Assembly: GCF_030272615.1 (NCBI RefSeq)
Contig: NC_081406.1
Span: 141,639,299-141,703,298 of the forward strand
Source of the DNA: Cryptomeria japonica
Lineage: Eukaryota > Streptophyta > Pinopsida > Cupressales > Cupressaceae
DNA: 64,000 nucleotides
Direction of reading: 5' to 3'
Every line of letters starts with the position of its first letter. The first letter of the stretch is position 1. Positions 12,816 to 24,503 of this stretch are shown here, in pieces. A model generated the notes under the pieces. The model was not told the DNA's origin and did no database searches. It saw only the letters and a program-made list of their open reading frames with translations. The position numbers were made by a program, and so were the translations under genes.

Positions 12816-13679
12816 CTACATTTCCCCTCTCAAAAGGAGGAGGAGATATGTGTGCAAAAGGCAGAAGCGATATTCGAACATTCAAACATTCAAGCATTCA
12901 AGCATTCCTTCAAGCAATTGAGCATTCTAAGTCTCCATTCAAGGCTAAGTGTTGCATTCAAGACAAGGATTCAACCATTGAAGAGGAGATCACATACAAC
13001 ATACTACATACATTACACCTTCGCATGTAAGAATAGAAACATTCTTACAACAAGGTATCAGTACTTGTTTACATTACAAACATTTACATTTACAGCATTC
13101 TCATTTCTTGGTTAATTCCAAAACTGGGGTTTGACCTAAAGGCAAACCCCTCATCCCTAACCCCCCAATCGTCCTCTCTTTTCTGTGTGTAGGTTGTAGG
13201 TACGCGGCTGTAATTGAAGATCTGGAATCCTTGTGCAGAGACGAATAGATCCACCTTCGTTTCACGGATTTTTCGGAGGACCGTGTGCACGCCGGGCGCC
13301 ATCGTCCTGTCAACTTTCGCTCAAATTTGCAGAACAGCACCGTCTCAACATTTTACTATTAATTCCAGGTCCGCAGCTTCATCCCATATCCCTATCTCTG
13401 TTTATAAGCGAATCTTTCCTACTTCACATGCATTCCTAGTTCAATCTTTCTATCTACATTCTTTACAAAAGAGGGTATCCTTGATGTCACAACCCTTGAA
13501 ACTCATTTAGAATCCAATCTTGCATTGCGTGGGATTGGATCTTGTGGGTTTCAACCCCTCTTTTGAATGTAAAGTCTCTCCTAAGTGAAAACCATCAACC
13601 CTAGTGACTCTCCCTTCTCTCTCCTTGGAGTTGGGGAGGGGAGAACAACTAGGGTTCGATTTTTCCACTTTACACTCTC

Positions 13680-14546
13680 GTAAGATTTTGAAAACATTTT
13701 TTTTTTTTTTTGGTCTAAAGTCTATATTTGATATTTTAGAGGATAATGTATTGTTGTGGCACAGTTATGGGTCCGGTAAAAGCATGCCCTGTTTATCAGC
13801 ATAGTGAAGTGTAAAGATTTAGGTCTGGTCTTCTCCAGAAACAACAGTAGCGTGTTGGTTTTGATGACTCCACCTATTCTTTGGATTGTGGAGAAGTTCC
13901 TTTATGTTTTGGCCAACTTCTCTGGTATGGTAAGAACAATTGACCAGTAACGTGTAAATATTTTTGGTTCTAACCCTTCCTCAAGTTGAGCCGACTTGAA
14001 GAAGAATCAATTTTGTATATATACAGCTGCTTAGCAAAGGATAGACATGATCATTTTTTTATCATATCATAGTTGTATGCGAACTTTAGTGAATGTGAAA
14101 GTGATTATGTATAGCGAATGTGAAAGTGATTATGTGCAGTGAATGTGAAAGTGATTATGCACCTCAGTAGAATAGTATCTCATGCATGTGATAGATGCAA
14201 TCTTAAGAGTTCAAATTTTGTAATATTGGTTGTAAGCCATCCTCCAACAATGAATCGTTATACTTTGGGCAATGAGCCCTCCGGGCAATGAGCCACCTCT
14301 ATACTCTATAACCAGTTACATAATATTGAGAGTTGATCCTCTTCATGGTTTTTCTCGTCTTGGATTTTTTCGTGTATAAATTCTGGTGTTATATGTGGTG
14401 TATTGTGTTTTTGCTTATTGTTCATTTCAATACTACAATTAAGCTATGTTATATGGATGGCTGATTAAAAGTTTTGATAAATTCAAGGGAATACGGATCC
14501 GCCCCTCCCCTCTCAATATTCTGAATGTTTAATAGATTGTTCAAAC
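13680..14546 (+). mobile_element. Copy A 3' LTR, second part
   Basis: Continues the LTR interrupted at 12423. It shares with copy B's LTR the phrase GTTGAGCCGACT, a TATA-like TATATATACAG (about 14013-14023), and the copia-style tail with a C-rich CCGCCCCTCCCCTCTCAATATT block corresponding to the C-rich end of copy B's LTR. A 25-bp tandem repeat lies at 14091-14163. The exact 3' end is uncertain. Confidence 0.5.
14091..14163 (+). repeat. 25-bp tandem repeat, three copies
   Basis: The unit GAATGTGAAAGTGATTATGT plus five bases starts at 14091, 14116 and 14141 with only a few changes. It lies in the LTR downstream of the TATA-like site. Confidence 0.85.
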
Positions 14547-14561
14547 ACCTAACTTTCACTT

Positions 14562-14593
14562 TGTGTGTGTGTGTGTGTGCACGCGCGCGCGCA
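14562..14593. repeat. Compound (GT)n(GC)n microsatellite
   Basis: About nine GT units run directly into about six CG/GC units. It lies just outside the copy A LTR. Confidence 0.9.
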
Positions 14594-14647
14594 TTGGTAA
14601 GGCCAACACTTTAATTGAAAAGGGATAATATTTATTATCTGGCTCTT

Positions 14648-15013
14648 CTATTTAAAGTGTCAAAAAAAATCATAGAGAAGATTAACATTGGATCATCAAA
14701 GATAGAGTCTATTATAAACAATTTATGATGATATAATGTCAAAACTACTAATCTATTTGAAATAATTACAATTTTATTGTTGAAGTTGATAATGTTTGTC
14801 AATATTTGAGTTTCACAATATTGTTTGACTCATATTCAAAGTGTCAAAAAATTATTGAACAAGATAAGATTGCCTCATCCAAGATAGAGTCCATTGAAAA
14901 CAATCTATGACAACTTTATAGAGATATTGTGTCCAAACTACCACTCTATTACAAGAAATTACAATTTCATAGTTCAAGTTAACAATGCTTGTCAACAATT
15001 GTGTTTTACAATA
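14648..15013. repeat. Diverged direct duplication of ~180 bp
   Basis: The stretch 14648-14825 and the stretch 14832-15013 both start with TATTYAAAGTGTCAAAAAA, share GATAGAGTC and end in a CACAATAT/TACAATAT phrase, in the same order. They differ at many bases. There is no coding sequence and no recognised element; this is old duplicated intergenic DNA. Confidence 0.6.
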
Positions 15014-15309
15014 TGATAGCATTTGAGATAGATGTATATCTAGTCAAAATAAATCTAATGTAGTGATTCAAGATTCCATGATCACCCCAATAAAGAGTAT
15101 AGAAAGGATTCAAGCATCAACAAAACATATTAAAAAGGTAGTACATGATATACATGTAAATTTGGAGGCAATGGGAATAAATATTGAAAAGACAACCTAC
15201 CCTCAATATGGATCCAATAGTTTAAGAATGTAAATTTTGTATAAATATTGTGTAGGTGAGCATCCTTGCAAATCTTATTAAGTGGGTTTCTTTAATCGTT
15301 TGGTGAATT

Positions 15310-15741
15310 TGTGAGGTGATGATCTATAAGGTTGTTCATACTTGACAATGTCTTAATCCCTAGCCATTATAATCATATTTTGATTTCTAGTTTATTTAAG
15401 TGGATAAACCCTTTTGAGAAAAAACTTCACATGGGAAACAAGGAAATTATATTATTAATATTCACAATGAACAACACTTTGTTACCTGCAAAAACTCAAC
15501 ATCATAACACCATCATCTCATAACTCCAATTTATAGAAAATTGTGAGAGGGAGACCTACTATGGTATCCCAAAACAAGAGGCAATAAACTCCCTAAAGTG
15601 GATGCCTAGGAGCTATATTTTCTCATTTTATTATATCTCCATAACCAACACATGTTTTCCTCTCATGTCCCCAAGAACACTTTCCAAGGAACATGTAGAC
15701 ACATGAATAACATAGGATTGAAAGGTTAATGTCAACCATCA
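15310..15741 (-). mobile_element. 3' LTR of the minus-strand copia element (inner end clear, outer end approximate)
   Basis: On the minus strand it starts TGATGGTTGACATTAACC at 15741, right after AAGTGGGTGAATATTA, which fits a copia polypurine tract. TATAAATTGG near 15525-15535 is a possible TATA box. It follows the RNase H end of the copia pol at 15.9-16.3 kb. The outer end was not fixed. Confidence 0.45.
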
Positions 15742-16312
15742 TAATATTCACCCACTTGATATTATACATTACAATTAAATCTAAGAGATACAAATAATAA
15801 AATCAAGTATGATAATCAAGGCCCATGGCCTTCCTACACTAAGAATTTATATATGGGCACTAGCTTCATAAGAGAATTCCAAATATTATCCAAAGTGTCA
15901 ACATTCCCTATTAAGACCTTACCATTTTCAACCATTTCTCACACAAAGCAATATTGAACATCAACATGGTTAGTAAGAGGATGATAAATAGGATATTTGG
16001 CCAAACAAATAGCACTCTAACTGGAACATCTGATCCTTGAAGTCTTGCAAGTCTTTGTAACCATATTGCCTCCTTAGAGGTATGTGTAGTAGCCATATAC
16101 TTTGCTTCAGTGGTGGACAAAGAAATTGCAAGCTACATTGTACTCATCTAAATCACGAATCCTCCAAACAAAGTAAATATATAGCTAGTGGACCTCTGAC
16201 TATCCAAGTCACCTACCCAGTTTGCATTAGCAAACCCCTATATGTCCAATGGATTAACCACATTGTCAACACCATAATAAACCAAACAATAATCAAAGTA
16301 CCTCGCAAATAT
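15742..16312 (-). pseudogene. Ty1/copia RNase H (3' end of pol), separated from the rest by copy B
   Basis: The minus strand carries the end of a copia polyprotein: RYLRGTL, then a GFANANWVGD-like stretch, then LSTTEAKYMATTHTSKEAIW (about 16060-16120), typical of the copia RNase H C-terminus. A few stops and shifts interrupt it. RNase H would remove the RNA strand during cDNA synthesis. The frame continues at 24504 on the other side of the inserted copy B: the last residues before the insertion and the first after it join in the order expected for a copia pol. This confirms copy B as a single insertion. Confidence 0.75.
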
Positions 16313-16317
16313 CTAAA
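16313..16317. repeat. Target-site duplication CTAAA of copy B, left
   Basis: CTAAA precedes the element start TGTTGGCAAG and is repeated at 24499-24503 after the 3' LTR. Confidence 0.85.
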
Positions 16318-17062
16318 TGTTGGCAAGAGACATTGGACAACTATTCAAATATTGTCATTGATGGCAAACCAAGCCAATGATCCCATCCGCAGTGCCTCAT
16401 TTGCTCGTACCGAAAGTCAAAGTGAAGATTTGGTTAAGTCCGGCGAGCTAGAATAGAGTATCAGAAAGTGTATAGTATTTTGGTTGGCATTTTGTTTCTC
16501 TTGTATATTTTATCTTGTGGATCTACGGGAAGGTAGTCAGATGTCTGCAACACCTTATTCTATATTTTTGGTCTCCGGTGATAATTTGTGTGCAGGTTAG
16601 AAGCTTCTATGTATTGATTCTTGGTCTACCAGTGAATATCAAGCCGACTAGTGAAGTTGATCATTGTGCGGATTTGGTAGAGCAGTTTTTGTGATTGGTT
16701 TTATGATCCAAAATGATTAGCCGACATTTGTGGAAGCGTGTGGACAATTCTTTTTGGTCTGCATAAGTATTTGAGTCCAAATTCAACCGACAGTGCATTC
16801 GCCTTTGGAAAATGTTTTGAGTCTTGTTGAGCCGACTAGAGATGTGATTTCATGTAGTGGATATATAAGATCGATGTAATTGATCATTTTGATGGTGTGG
16901 AAGGTGTGTGTGATCGATTATGTATAGTATCACGTGTGCAAGATAGCAATTTGTGCTCCAGATCAAAGCAGAGCAGTGTAACAGAGTAGTAAGAGATGAA
17001 GTGTAAGAAATTAGTGTATGGTGCTTAACCAGAACTATACATTGGCATTAGTATATGTTCTT
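16318..17062 (+). mobile_element. Copy B 5' LTR, homologous portion only
   Basis: Matches the 3' LTR from TGTTGGCAAGAGACATTG to a TTAACCA...AGTA(T/G)ATGTT phrase near 17050, including a TATATAAG box at 16862-16868. After about 17062 the two LTRs no longer match: the U5-like last ~350 bases of the 3' LTR were not found on this side. Confidence 0.75.
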
Positions 17063-18354
17063 CGGTTCTGATGCAGGAGCATCCCCAGTTCTTGGCAATC
17101 TTGCATCAACCAAAAAAATTTATTTTTCATTTGTTTTTTTGTTTTAGCACTTCTTTCTGTATTTCCTTGCATTGGCTCACCGGATCTTGCGGAGTTGGAT
17201 TTTTCTTGAGGACATGATCATCTTCCTTATTCCTAAACCGCAGAGCATTTGGATCATTTTCTGACAAGTTATCGATTCTGAATTTCGAGAGAGTTTTCTG
17301 GCACCAAAACCGGTTGGACCTATTTGCATTGGTGAATCTACTGGATCCTTTCTGTAGCTTGTGGATCCCAGTTCGTTGATTCCATTCTTTGGCATGTGGT
17401 CAACCTTCCCTTTGATCTACACTTCACCCTTTGGATTTTTTGAAGGAATCTCTTTGGAAGAGGCTGACCAGTTGGTTTTACACATTTGATCTTGTTCTTT
17501 GGCATTTGATCCCTTCTCAACAATCGGATCCCCTTGGATCGTATAAATCATTGTAATTAAGCATTAGAAATGGGTCAGACAGAACATAGAAGATAGATCT
17601 TAAGATTTAGAGGTTTGGAGTTGACTAATTCTGTAATTGAGCGTGTATGCAGTAGGACAGTGAGACAAATCTTGTAACACAGATGTTACTGGTTGCTTGT
17701 AAACAGTTTTAATGATCTAATTCATTCAGTTTTGCATTGCCTCCATCATATCCTCTTGTTTTTGTTGTGTTTACTCTTTTTGCCTGGTCTGGATTAATCT
17801 CTTTGAGGTCCCTCCTAACCAGTGACTGCACTAGAGATCAGGAATCAAATGAAGAAGACATGGGTGAAGAATAATGAACCTGATGCAGGGAATGGATACC
17901 TGAATCTGGTGCTGGAAATTCCTCTATGAATTGAATTAAGGCCTCTGGCCTAGGGGGAGTTTTCAAGAAGATCCTATTCCCCCCTGTTAGCGATTGGTGC
18001 ATGAATCTGGCAGGCTAGCAGATGATGTGTTGAGGTATTGCAGATGTTTTGGAATGATCCTTAGAAGGATTTGTGTTGATGTCCAAGATCCATGGAGAAA
18101 TCCTCAAAGCTGTGAGCAGGGTAAGGTATCTAGAAGGTTTAGGGTTAGTGCGTTTATTACACTGAAAAGTTAAGTGTGCGGATGATAAATGGTAACTTAT
18201 CTTTGTTATTTGTCGCTTTGCATTAGAAGCAAAAGAAGTTTAGAGCACTCTGCAAGTGAATCTCTAAGAGATCAAAGCTGCAAGAAGTTTCTCATTACAA
18301 CCCTAATCCAACGAAAAAAGGTATTTATCTGCGTAACTCTGCAAATCAAAATTT
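17063..18354 (+). other. Copy B leader region, origin partly unclear
   Basis: This replaces the expected U5 and primer-binding region. It contains a TGATGCAGGAGCATCC start-like phrase at 17069, poly-T stretches near 17120, and a T-rich copia-LTR-like tail near 17700-17780. No clear primer-binding site (such as TGGTATCAGAG) was found. The ORFs here are short and unconvincing. Confidence 0.35.
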
Positions 18355-19174
18355 TTGGCAATGGATATGTTGTTGGTAGTTTATATTACTAAGAGATCCC
18401 GCCCGAAGTTCAAGAAGCACCCATACAAATCTGTAGAAGATGATCCACTAGGTGCATTTTCATCAATTTTGAACGGTGTTCTTCATGTCAAGCATATTAG
18501 TGCATACATTCATGCGAATATTGAGGAGTTGGGAGGATCCCAGTTGCTAAATTTGTACTCCAATCACATTTTGGGAGGGAATTTCAAGATCAAGCTCGAA
18601 TTCAATGCTTTGAAGGAGAATAATTTTATGCAGATCGTTAGGTTTCTAGTATTCAACAAGAATGAGTGGGTCTGGTATGTTCTGAGCTAAATTCATGATG
18701 AATTCATGTGGTTGAATCAACCATTCAAAATCACTAAGGATGTAATCGAAACCGTAACAGGTTTTAGCTCATTTGGTGGTTTGTCCGCACTCTGGTCTGT
18801 GAAGAATCAAATGGTTATCGATGCAATTCACCAAAAGAGCTATGACAATCAATGATATTATTGAGCTTGATGTGAAATTTGCTTCTATGGTTGTTAGGTA
18901 CAAGGTTTATCACTCCAGCAAGGAGAATTCAGTATCCACCACTACAATCTATGTTGCATACCAGATGGTGAAAGAGAACAAGTAGTATGATTTGTGTGAG
19001 CTACTCTAAAGTCAACTGATGGAGAATCTCACTTCAATCAAGAAGGACAAGAAGAATACATTCAAATATGGTACTTTAAACTTTTGCTTATTCTTCTATT
19101 TTATGAATGAGATTCTGAGCATTAGTAATGTGTAATGGGCAAGTGAGAGATCGGTAGCAGTACAAACCAGAGAT

Positions 19175-19179
19175 CTTTT
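19175..19179. repeat. Target-site duplication CTTTT, left
   Basis: CTTTT before the solo LTR, repeated at 20851-20855. Confidence 0.8.
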
Positions 19180-20850
19180 TGTAGCGTAGAAATTAGGAAT
19201 CATCACAAGATAAGTAGATCAAATCAAAACACAAAACATGATAACATAATCATAAGAATACTCATTGCAATGAACCTAATTCCAAAGCACATTCAATAGA
19301 GGTATGAAAATGAAGCATTCAAAAGAAAACATTATGCAAACCAGATTCAAGATTGAATACTCCTTCCATGCGGCTCCATTGTTGTTCTTTCCTCTTCAAT
19401 AATTTTGTGGATCTCACCTACAAGTGCTCTCACAATTGAAAGCAAAAAGCTCAAGAGTACTAGAACTAAAATTTGATAGTTTGACAGCAATTCGGATTTC
19501 AAGAAGTAATTGAAGGGGTTGATTGAAGAAAAATTATCCAATTTATAGAGAAATTGGAGAAGTGACAAGATTGGCATGATGCAATTCAAATGGAAATTGC
19601 AAATCAATATGTTAATTATGACAAATTATGCAAATTATGCACTTTCCATGCACAATTTTGATTGATTGATTATGACACATTTCATGTCAAAATTGATTGA
19701 TTAATCAATTATGACAATTTCATGACAAATTGAAATGCCACTCCCATAGAATTAGGAGATGAAATAGGAGGGAAAAAGAATTAGAAATTTGAAAATTAGG
19801 AAATTGAAATTGATGACCAATTAGGAAATTGGAATTAGAAATTGATGAAAAATAGGATTTAGTGAATTAGTGAATTAATTAATAATTTTTCATTTATTAA
19901 TCAATTCACAAAGAGGAATAATTAGCCAATTAAATAAAGATTTAATTGTAATAAGAAGACTTAGGATTAATAAATAATTTAGTAATCCTAGAGGAAGAAA
20001 TGGCAAATTAGGTTAAATGACCAAATCATAAAACCCTAGAAGACGAATTAGAAATGCGAAGATGACAATTAGGTCTTGATTAGAGATAATTAATGTCATG
20101 ATTTTGAATTGATAAAGGACCAATGCGACAGAATGATTTGATTGATAGATGTGCCAATTGACAAGGAACAATGACAAATTGATCCAACTTGACATAATTG
20201 AGACAGACAATGATCGATAGCAAAATTGATTGCAAAATGACAAAATTGACAAAATAGATTGCAAGATGACAAGATTAGACATGACCACAATCAATGACAA
20301 ATTGATCGTAAAACGACAAGATTGAAGGATTGATGATAAATTGACAAGATTGATAAGAGGACAACGATCGATGACAAATTGATCGTAAGATTGACAGGAT
20401 CGATAAGAGGACAAAACCCTAATTAGGATTGACGATGTCCAAAATGATGAGATTGATGATAAGATTGATAAGATTGACAGGAGGACAAAACCCTAATTAG
20501 GATTGACGATGTCCAAAATGATAAGATTGATGATAAGATTGATAAGATTGCTAGGAGGACAAAACCCTAATTAGGATTGATGATGTCCAAAATGATGACA
20601 AATAAGCATGCTCATTGATGCAATAAGATAAAAATCGATCAAAATCATGACTAGATAATGTTGTCGACAAGACCAAATTCGAGGATGAGATGATTGAAAA
20701 ATGTAGAAGAATGACTCGATGTTCGCAAATGATAAAGACCAAGTGCGTGACATAGGAGAAATGTTAATTCGACGCAAAAACCTAAAATGAGGCAATGCGC
20801 AAATGTTAAAGTATGACCTCGCAAGCGTTGACCATTTTTGGGTGTCTACA
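19180..20850 (-). mobile_element. Solo LTR (TGTAGACACC family), 1671 bp, TSD CTTTT
   Basis: On the minus strand it begins TGTAGACACCCAAAAATGG at 20850 and ends CTACGCTACA at 19180, with CTTTT on both flanks. No internal region remains. It contains a 74-bp tandem repeat (20407-20628) and many AATTGATTGATT-like phrases. Its start resembles the LTR at 4586-5336. It splits the coiled-coil ORF of copy B. Confidence 0.85.
20407..20628 (-). repeat. 74-bp tandem repeat, three copies
   Basis: The phrase GAGGACAAAACCCTAATTAG starts at 20407, 20481 and 20555, each time followed by GATTGA(C/T)GATGTCCAAAATG. It lies within the solo LTR. Confidence 0.85.
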
Positions 20851-23412
20851 CTTTTATACAGCATTGGAGATAGCAAGGCATAGAGAACTGCACTTTGGGG
20901 ATACTTCAAGAATTTCCAAAGTATGATGCAGGCTAGGGAAAGAATCCCTAAATCTATTGTTGAGAAGTACAAGGACTCCATCTATTTCATGGTTGACATT
21001 GATCAATGTTTGATGGAGGTTGTGGAGCCAAGATCAGTATGGATAATGCCCATGGGATATGAGGTTGATGAGCAGATCCTTGATGTGTATGCTCAACATC
21101 TTTTGAGCAAGCCCATAGACACCTCAGAGGAGAGATTTGGCACTTTTGTAGAGAAAGATTTTAAGTTGCAATCTCAGTTCAAGCGACCTGAGATAGTCCA
21201 CAAGGTAAGGAGGGAAATTGAGGAGTATGCAAAGAGTATTGGGATAACCAAAGAAGTTGTGAGAGAAGCTTGGAAGAGAGCCATGGTAGCTGAAGAGGAG
21301 AAAACCGCCAAGGTAAGATCTACTATTCTGGGTGCATCTCCTAGCAAGTCAAGTCAAACCAGAAGTTTTATTGCCACCTTCGGTTCTTCCAAGGCAATCA
21401 GTGTTGAGAAACCCCAATAAAAGCCATCTGGCAAGGAAGGAAAAAGGAAGGACAAGAGCCCAAAATTTTTCATTAAAGTCCTTGATGATGAAGTGACAGA
21501 ACTCGATGAGGCAATAAAGGAAATGAAGTCAAAGGGTGCAAAAGTATCTAAAGTTTCCTAAGCCAAACCATTCGGTGAGGAAAAGGTGAGCAAGAAAAAA
21601 AAAATTGTTAAACCCCTTATGTTAGTAGATGAGGTTGTTAGTGTTGTGACTGAGCGTGGAAATTTGAAGCCTCTATCTGATTGTTATGAAAAGTTTGATG
21701 AGGATGGGAAAAGGAGTTTAGAGGAAGCCACTATTAGATATTTGAATACATACAGTAGGGATTTAATTGAGATTATGTCTGAGATACCTAAAGGCATGTA
21801 TGATATTTTGGAGATGAGGAGAGTTAGTGCCAAGGATGAAGATGAAAAGCTAAAAGAATATGTATTGGTTAATCTATTCCTGTAATAGTTGTTGAAGAAA
21901 TAAACAGATTAATCAAGGAATCCCAAAGGGAGTTTAGGAGAAAAACAAGGGTTAATAAGCTTATGGTTGGAGAAATGGATGATGTAATCAAGGAGATTGA
22001 GAAAGTCATGAAAGCAGTCCTTGAAAGGAACCAATTCTATGTTCCGAAAAAGAATAATATAAATAAAGAAAAGGAAGATGTGTTACAGCAAGGTGGAAAG
22101 GAAGAAGTGGGAGTAGATGCAGTTAAGGATACTCATAATCCTCTGAATCAGCCTATAAACACCATGCCATCTATGGAGACTCACGCTCCATCTAAAGTTG
22201 AAGATTCGAAAGATGTTTGGTCAGAGGTAGATGCAAAGGAGAAGAAGGTTGAGATTGTTGGTGCTAACTCTAAGGCAAGAGACACTGCTAAGGATGTTAA
22301 GGGTTTTCTTGAGAAAGATAACTAGATCTTTGATGATCTGGTATTGTATCAAGGGCCAATCAACTTGGATACTCTATCTCTTATTCAGAAGTTGAAGCTA
22401 GCATCACTTGCGCATGCTAACGCAAGAGAAGAGATCCTGAAATCTCACATGGAGGACAGCGAGCTGCTTGATCTTGCTTCCAGTGTCCTAGAGAAGATAA
22501 TGCCCATGTTCCAAAAGGACACATCTGATTCTCCATCCGAACAGCTGAAGAGCCTAATAAATTCAGTAAGAACTCATTTTGAATCTTTGGAGAAGTCTAT
22601 TGAAATTAGGACTCGAAATGAATTTGATGCAAAAAGATTCAATCTATTGAAAGGTATGGTTGCAAATGATAGGATATTGTTAGACACTAGTATGAAAAGC
22701 ATTCAAAATGCCTTATCTAAAGGAGGAGGTAGTGTCTACAAGTCATGTTTATCATGTTCCAAATCTGTTGAGGAGATTGAGAAGCAGATAAAGGAAAATG
22801 AAAAGCTATTGGCAGGTATCTCCTAGTCTTTTGATCCTTTAATAGTCTCTATGGCCAGTCAAGAAGCTCAAGTCATATCCTTGCTTGAAAAAATTAAGAA
22901 CTTAATGCATGATAGGGACAAGATTGTTGGCGGAGTTGGTGAACTTTGAAGTTTAATAGCTCCCAAGATGGAAACAATGTTGAGTGCTTTGAAGGAAGCC
23001 CAAGCTGCTATGGTAACCAATGATCCGGTTGATCTTCAGATTGCAGAGATGCAGGCATTTTTGTTCAGTGATCACATTTCAGTGTTGGAGTGTCTCAAGA
23101 AGGGTTGGGACAATGATTTGAACCTATTGAAGAACATTTTTCTAGACATCTTTAAGTTCTTGTAAATTAGGGAGTTTCTTTGTAAATATCCGGTCTGTTC
23201 ATAAGTTTTTGCATGGATTTTTGGGGTGTGGATCTCTACCTTTGTCACAGATGTCAAAGGGGGAGAGTAGGGCAATGAAAAATGGTATATGCATCTTAGG
23301 GAGTCCGAAATTTTGGTGTTTTTTAGTTTTGCAGTATGTTCATATGTTGGTACTAATTCCGACACTTAGTCATTTTTCATTAAGTGTTGCCATCAATGCC
23401 AAAGGAAGACAT

Positions 23413-24498
23413 TGTTGGCAAGAGACATTGCACAGCTATTCAGATGTTGTCATTGATGGCAACCTGAGCCAGTGATCCCCATCCACAGTGCCTCATTTTC
23501 TTGTACCAGAAGTCAGAGTGAAGATTTAGTTAAGTTCGGCGAGCTAGAACAGAGTATTAGATAGTGTATAGTATTTTGGTTAGCATTTTATTCGTCTTGA
23601 ATATTTTGTCTTGCGGATCTAAGGGAAGGTAGTCAGATGAATGGAACACCTTATTCCAAAGTTTTGGTCTCCGTTGATAATTTGTGTGCAAGTTAGAAGC
23701 TTTTGTGTATCGGTTTTTGGTCTGCCAGTGAATATCAAGCCGACTAGTGAAGTTGATCATTGTGCGGATTTGGTAGAGTAGTTTTTGTGATTGGTTTTAT
23801 GATCCAAAATGATTAGCCGACATTTGTGGAAGCATGTGGACAATTATTTTTGGTCCGCATAAGTATTCGAGTCCGAATTCAGCTGACAGTGAATACACGT
23901 TTGGAAAATATTTTGTCTTGTTGAGCCGACTAGCGATGATTTGATTTCATGTTACGGATATATAAGATCAATGTAATTGAACATTTTGATGGTGTGGAAG
24001 GTGTGTGTGATCAATTATGCGTAGTTTCACATGTGCAAGATAGTGATTTGTGCTCTGGATCAAAGCAGAGCAGTGTAACATAGCAGTAAGAGATAAGTGT
24101 AAGAAATCAGTGTAGGGTGCTTAACCAAAATTGTACACATTAGTAGATGTTATTCAATTCAAACTCTTTTGTAATCATTTATTAATGATTTTGTAGGCAG
24201 TTAGCCTCCTTTTTTAGCAGTGAGCTCTAGGCAGAGTGCCTAAATGCATGTGCATTCCCCAATTGTAATATTTCTATACTTCTGCAGAGTATACATATTG
24301 TGGGTTCATCCCCACCATGGTTTTTCCCCTAATAGGGTTTCCACATATAAAATTGTGGTGTCATGGTTTTGTGGTTGTTGTTCTTGTGTTCTGGTATCTT
24401 TCTTTTGATTAAGTGTATTAACTGGTTAAAAGATCTAGTTAAAAAGAAAATTTGCAAGAACACTAATTCCCCCTTCTCAGTGTTCAATATTTCCTACA
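23413..24498 (+). mobile_element. Copy B 3' LTR (1086 bp)
   Basis: Begins TGTTGGCAAGAG after AAAGGAAGACAT and ends TTTCCTACA before the CTAAA duplication. It includes TATATAAG (23959-23965) and the copia-style tail with GGGTTCATCCCCACCATGG and a C-rich end. Confidence 0.85.
23959..23965 (+). promoter_or_regulatory. LTR TATA box of copy B
   Basis: TATATAA in the 3' LTR, matched by TATATAA at 16862-16868 in the 5' LTR, about 545 bases from each LTR start. Confidence 0.5.
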
Positions 24499-24503
24499 CT
24501 AAA
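24499..24503. repeat. Target-site duplication CTAAA of copy B, right
   Basis: Matches 16313-16317. Confidence 0.85.

Larger units (their letters stand above)
12424..13674 (+). mobile_element. Solo LTR (TGTAGCATCC gypsy-type family) with TSD CTCTC
   Basis: Begins TGTAGCATCCTAAAATTG and ends TTTCCACTTTACA; both sides carry CTCTC (12419-12423 and 13675-13679). No internal region is present, so this is a solo LTR of 1251 bp left by recombination between two LTRs. It contains a G+C-rich block of three ~37-bp palindrome-like units (12594-12693), a TATA box (12808-12815) and a run of CATTCAAG repeats downstream. It lies inside the 3' LTR of copy A and is therefore younger. Confidence 0.85.
8961..14546 (+). 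mobile_element. Copy A: non-autonomous element with copia-style LTR, 5' end lost
   Basis: The element begins abruptly at 8960/8961 where the minus-strand gypsy LTR cuts it. It contains a long broken coiled-coil ORF (8982-12073), a polypurine tract AAAGGAAGAGA (about 12259-12269) and a 3' LTR starting TGTTAGAATGTTG at 12271. That LTR is interrupted by a solo LTR (12424-13674) and resumes until about 14546. Copy B at 16318-24498 has the same order and a related protein. No gag, protease, RT or integrase motif was seen, so mobilisation would need a partner copia element. The right end is approximate. Confidence 0.65.
18355..23165 (+). pseudogene. Coiled-coil ORF of copy B, unknown family, interrupted by a solo LTR
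   Basis: Coding segments: 18355-18690 (PYKSVEDDPLGAFSSILNG), a frame continuing to about 19170 with stops, then after the solo LTR 20880-21420 (RERIPKSIVEKYKDSIYF, LLSKPIDTSEERFGT), 21586-21885, 21963-22325, 22344-22826 and 22968-23165. The first half looks globular; the second is Lys/Glu-rich with coiled coil (EQLKSLINSVRTHFESLEKS). The order and the key phrases match copy A, so the protein was once conserved within the family. It has no zinc knuckle, protease, RT or integrase signature. Role unknown; an accessory or packaging protein is only a guess. Confidence 0.65.
16318..24498 (+). mobile_element. Copy B: complete non-autonomous element with copia-style LTRs
   Basis: The ends are TGTTGGCAAG...TTTCCTACA, flanked by CTAAA on both sides. 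LTRs at 16318-~17062 and 23413-24498 are clearly related over their first ~740 bases. The interior carries a leader, a long coiled-coil ORF (18355-23165) and a polypurine tract AAAGGAAGA before the 3' LTR. The 3' LTR has the C-rich end (AATTCCCCCTTCTC) typical of copia LTRs. No gag/pol is present; the ORF instead encodes a protein shared with copy A. The element sits in a minus-strand copia pol and is itself broken by a solo LTR at 19180-20850. Without that solo LTR it is about 6.5 kb. Confidence 0.85.
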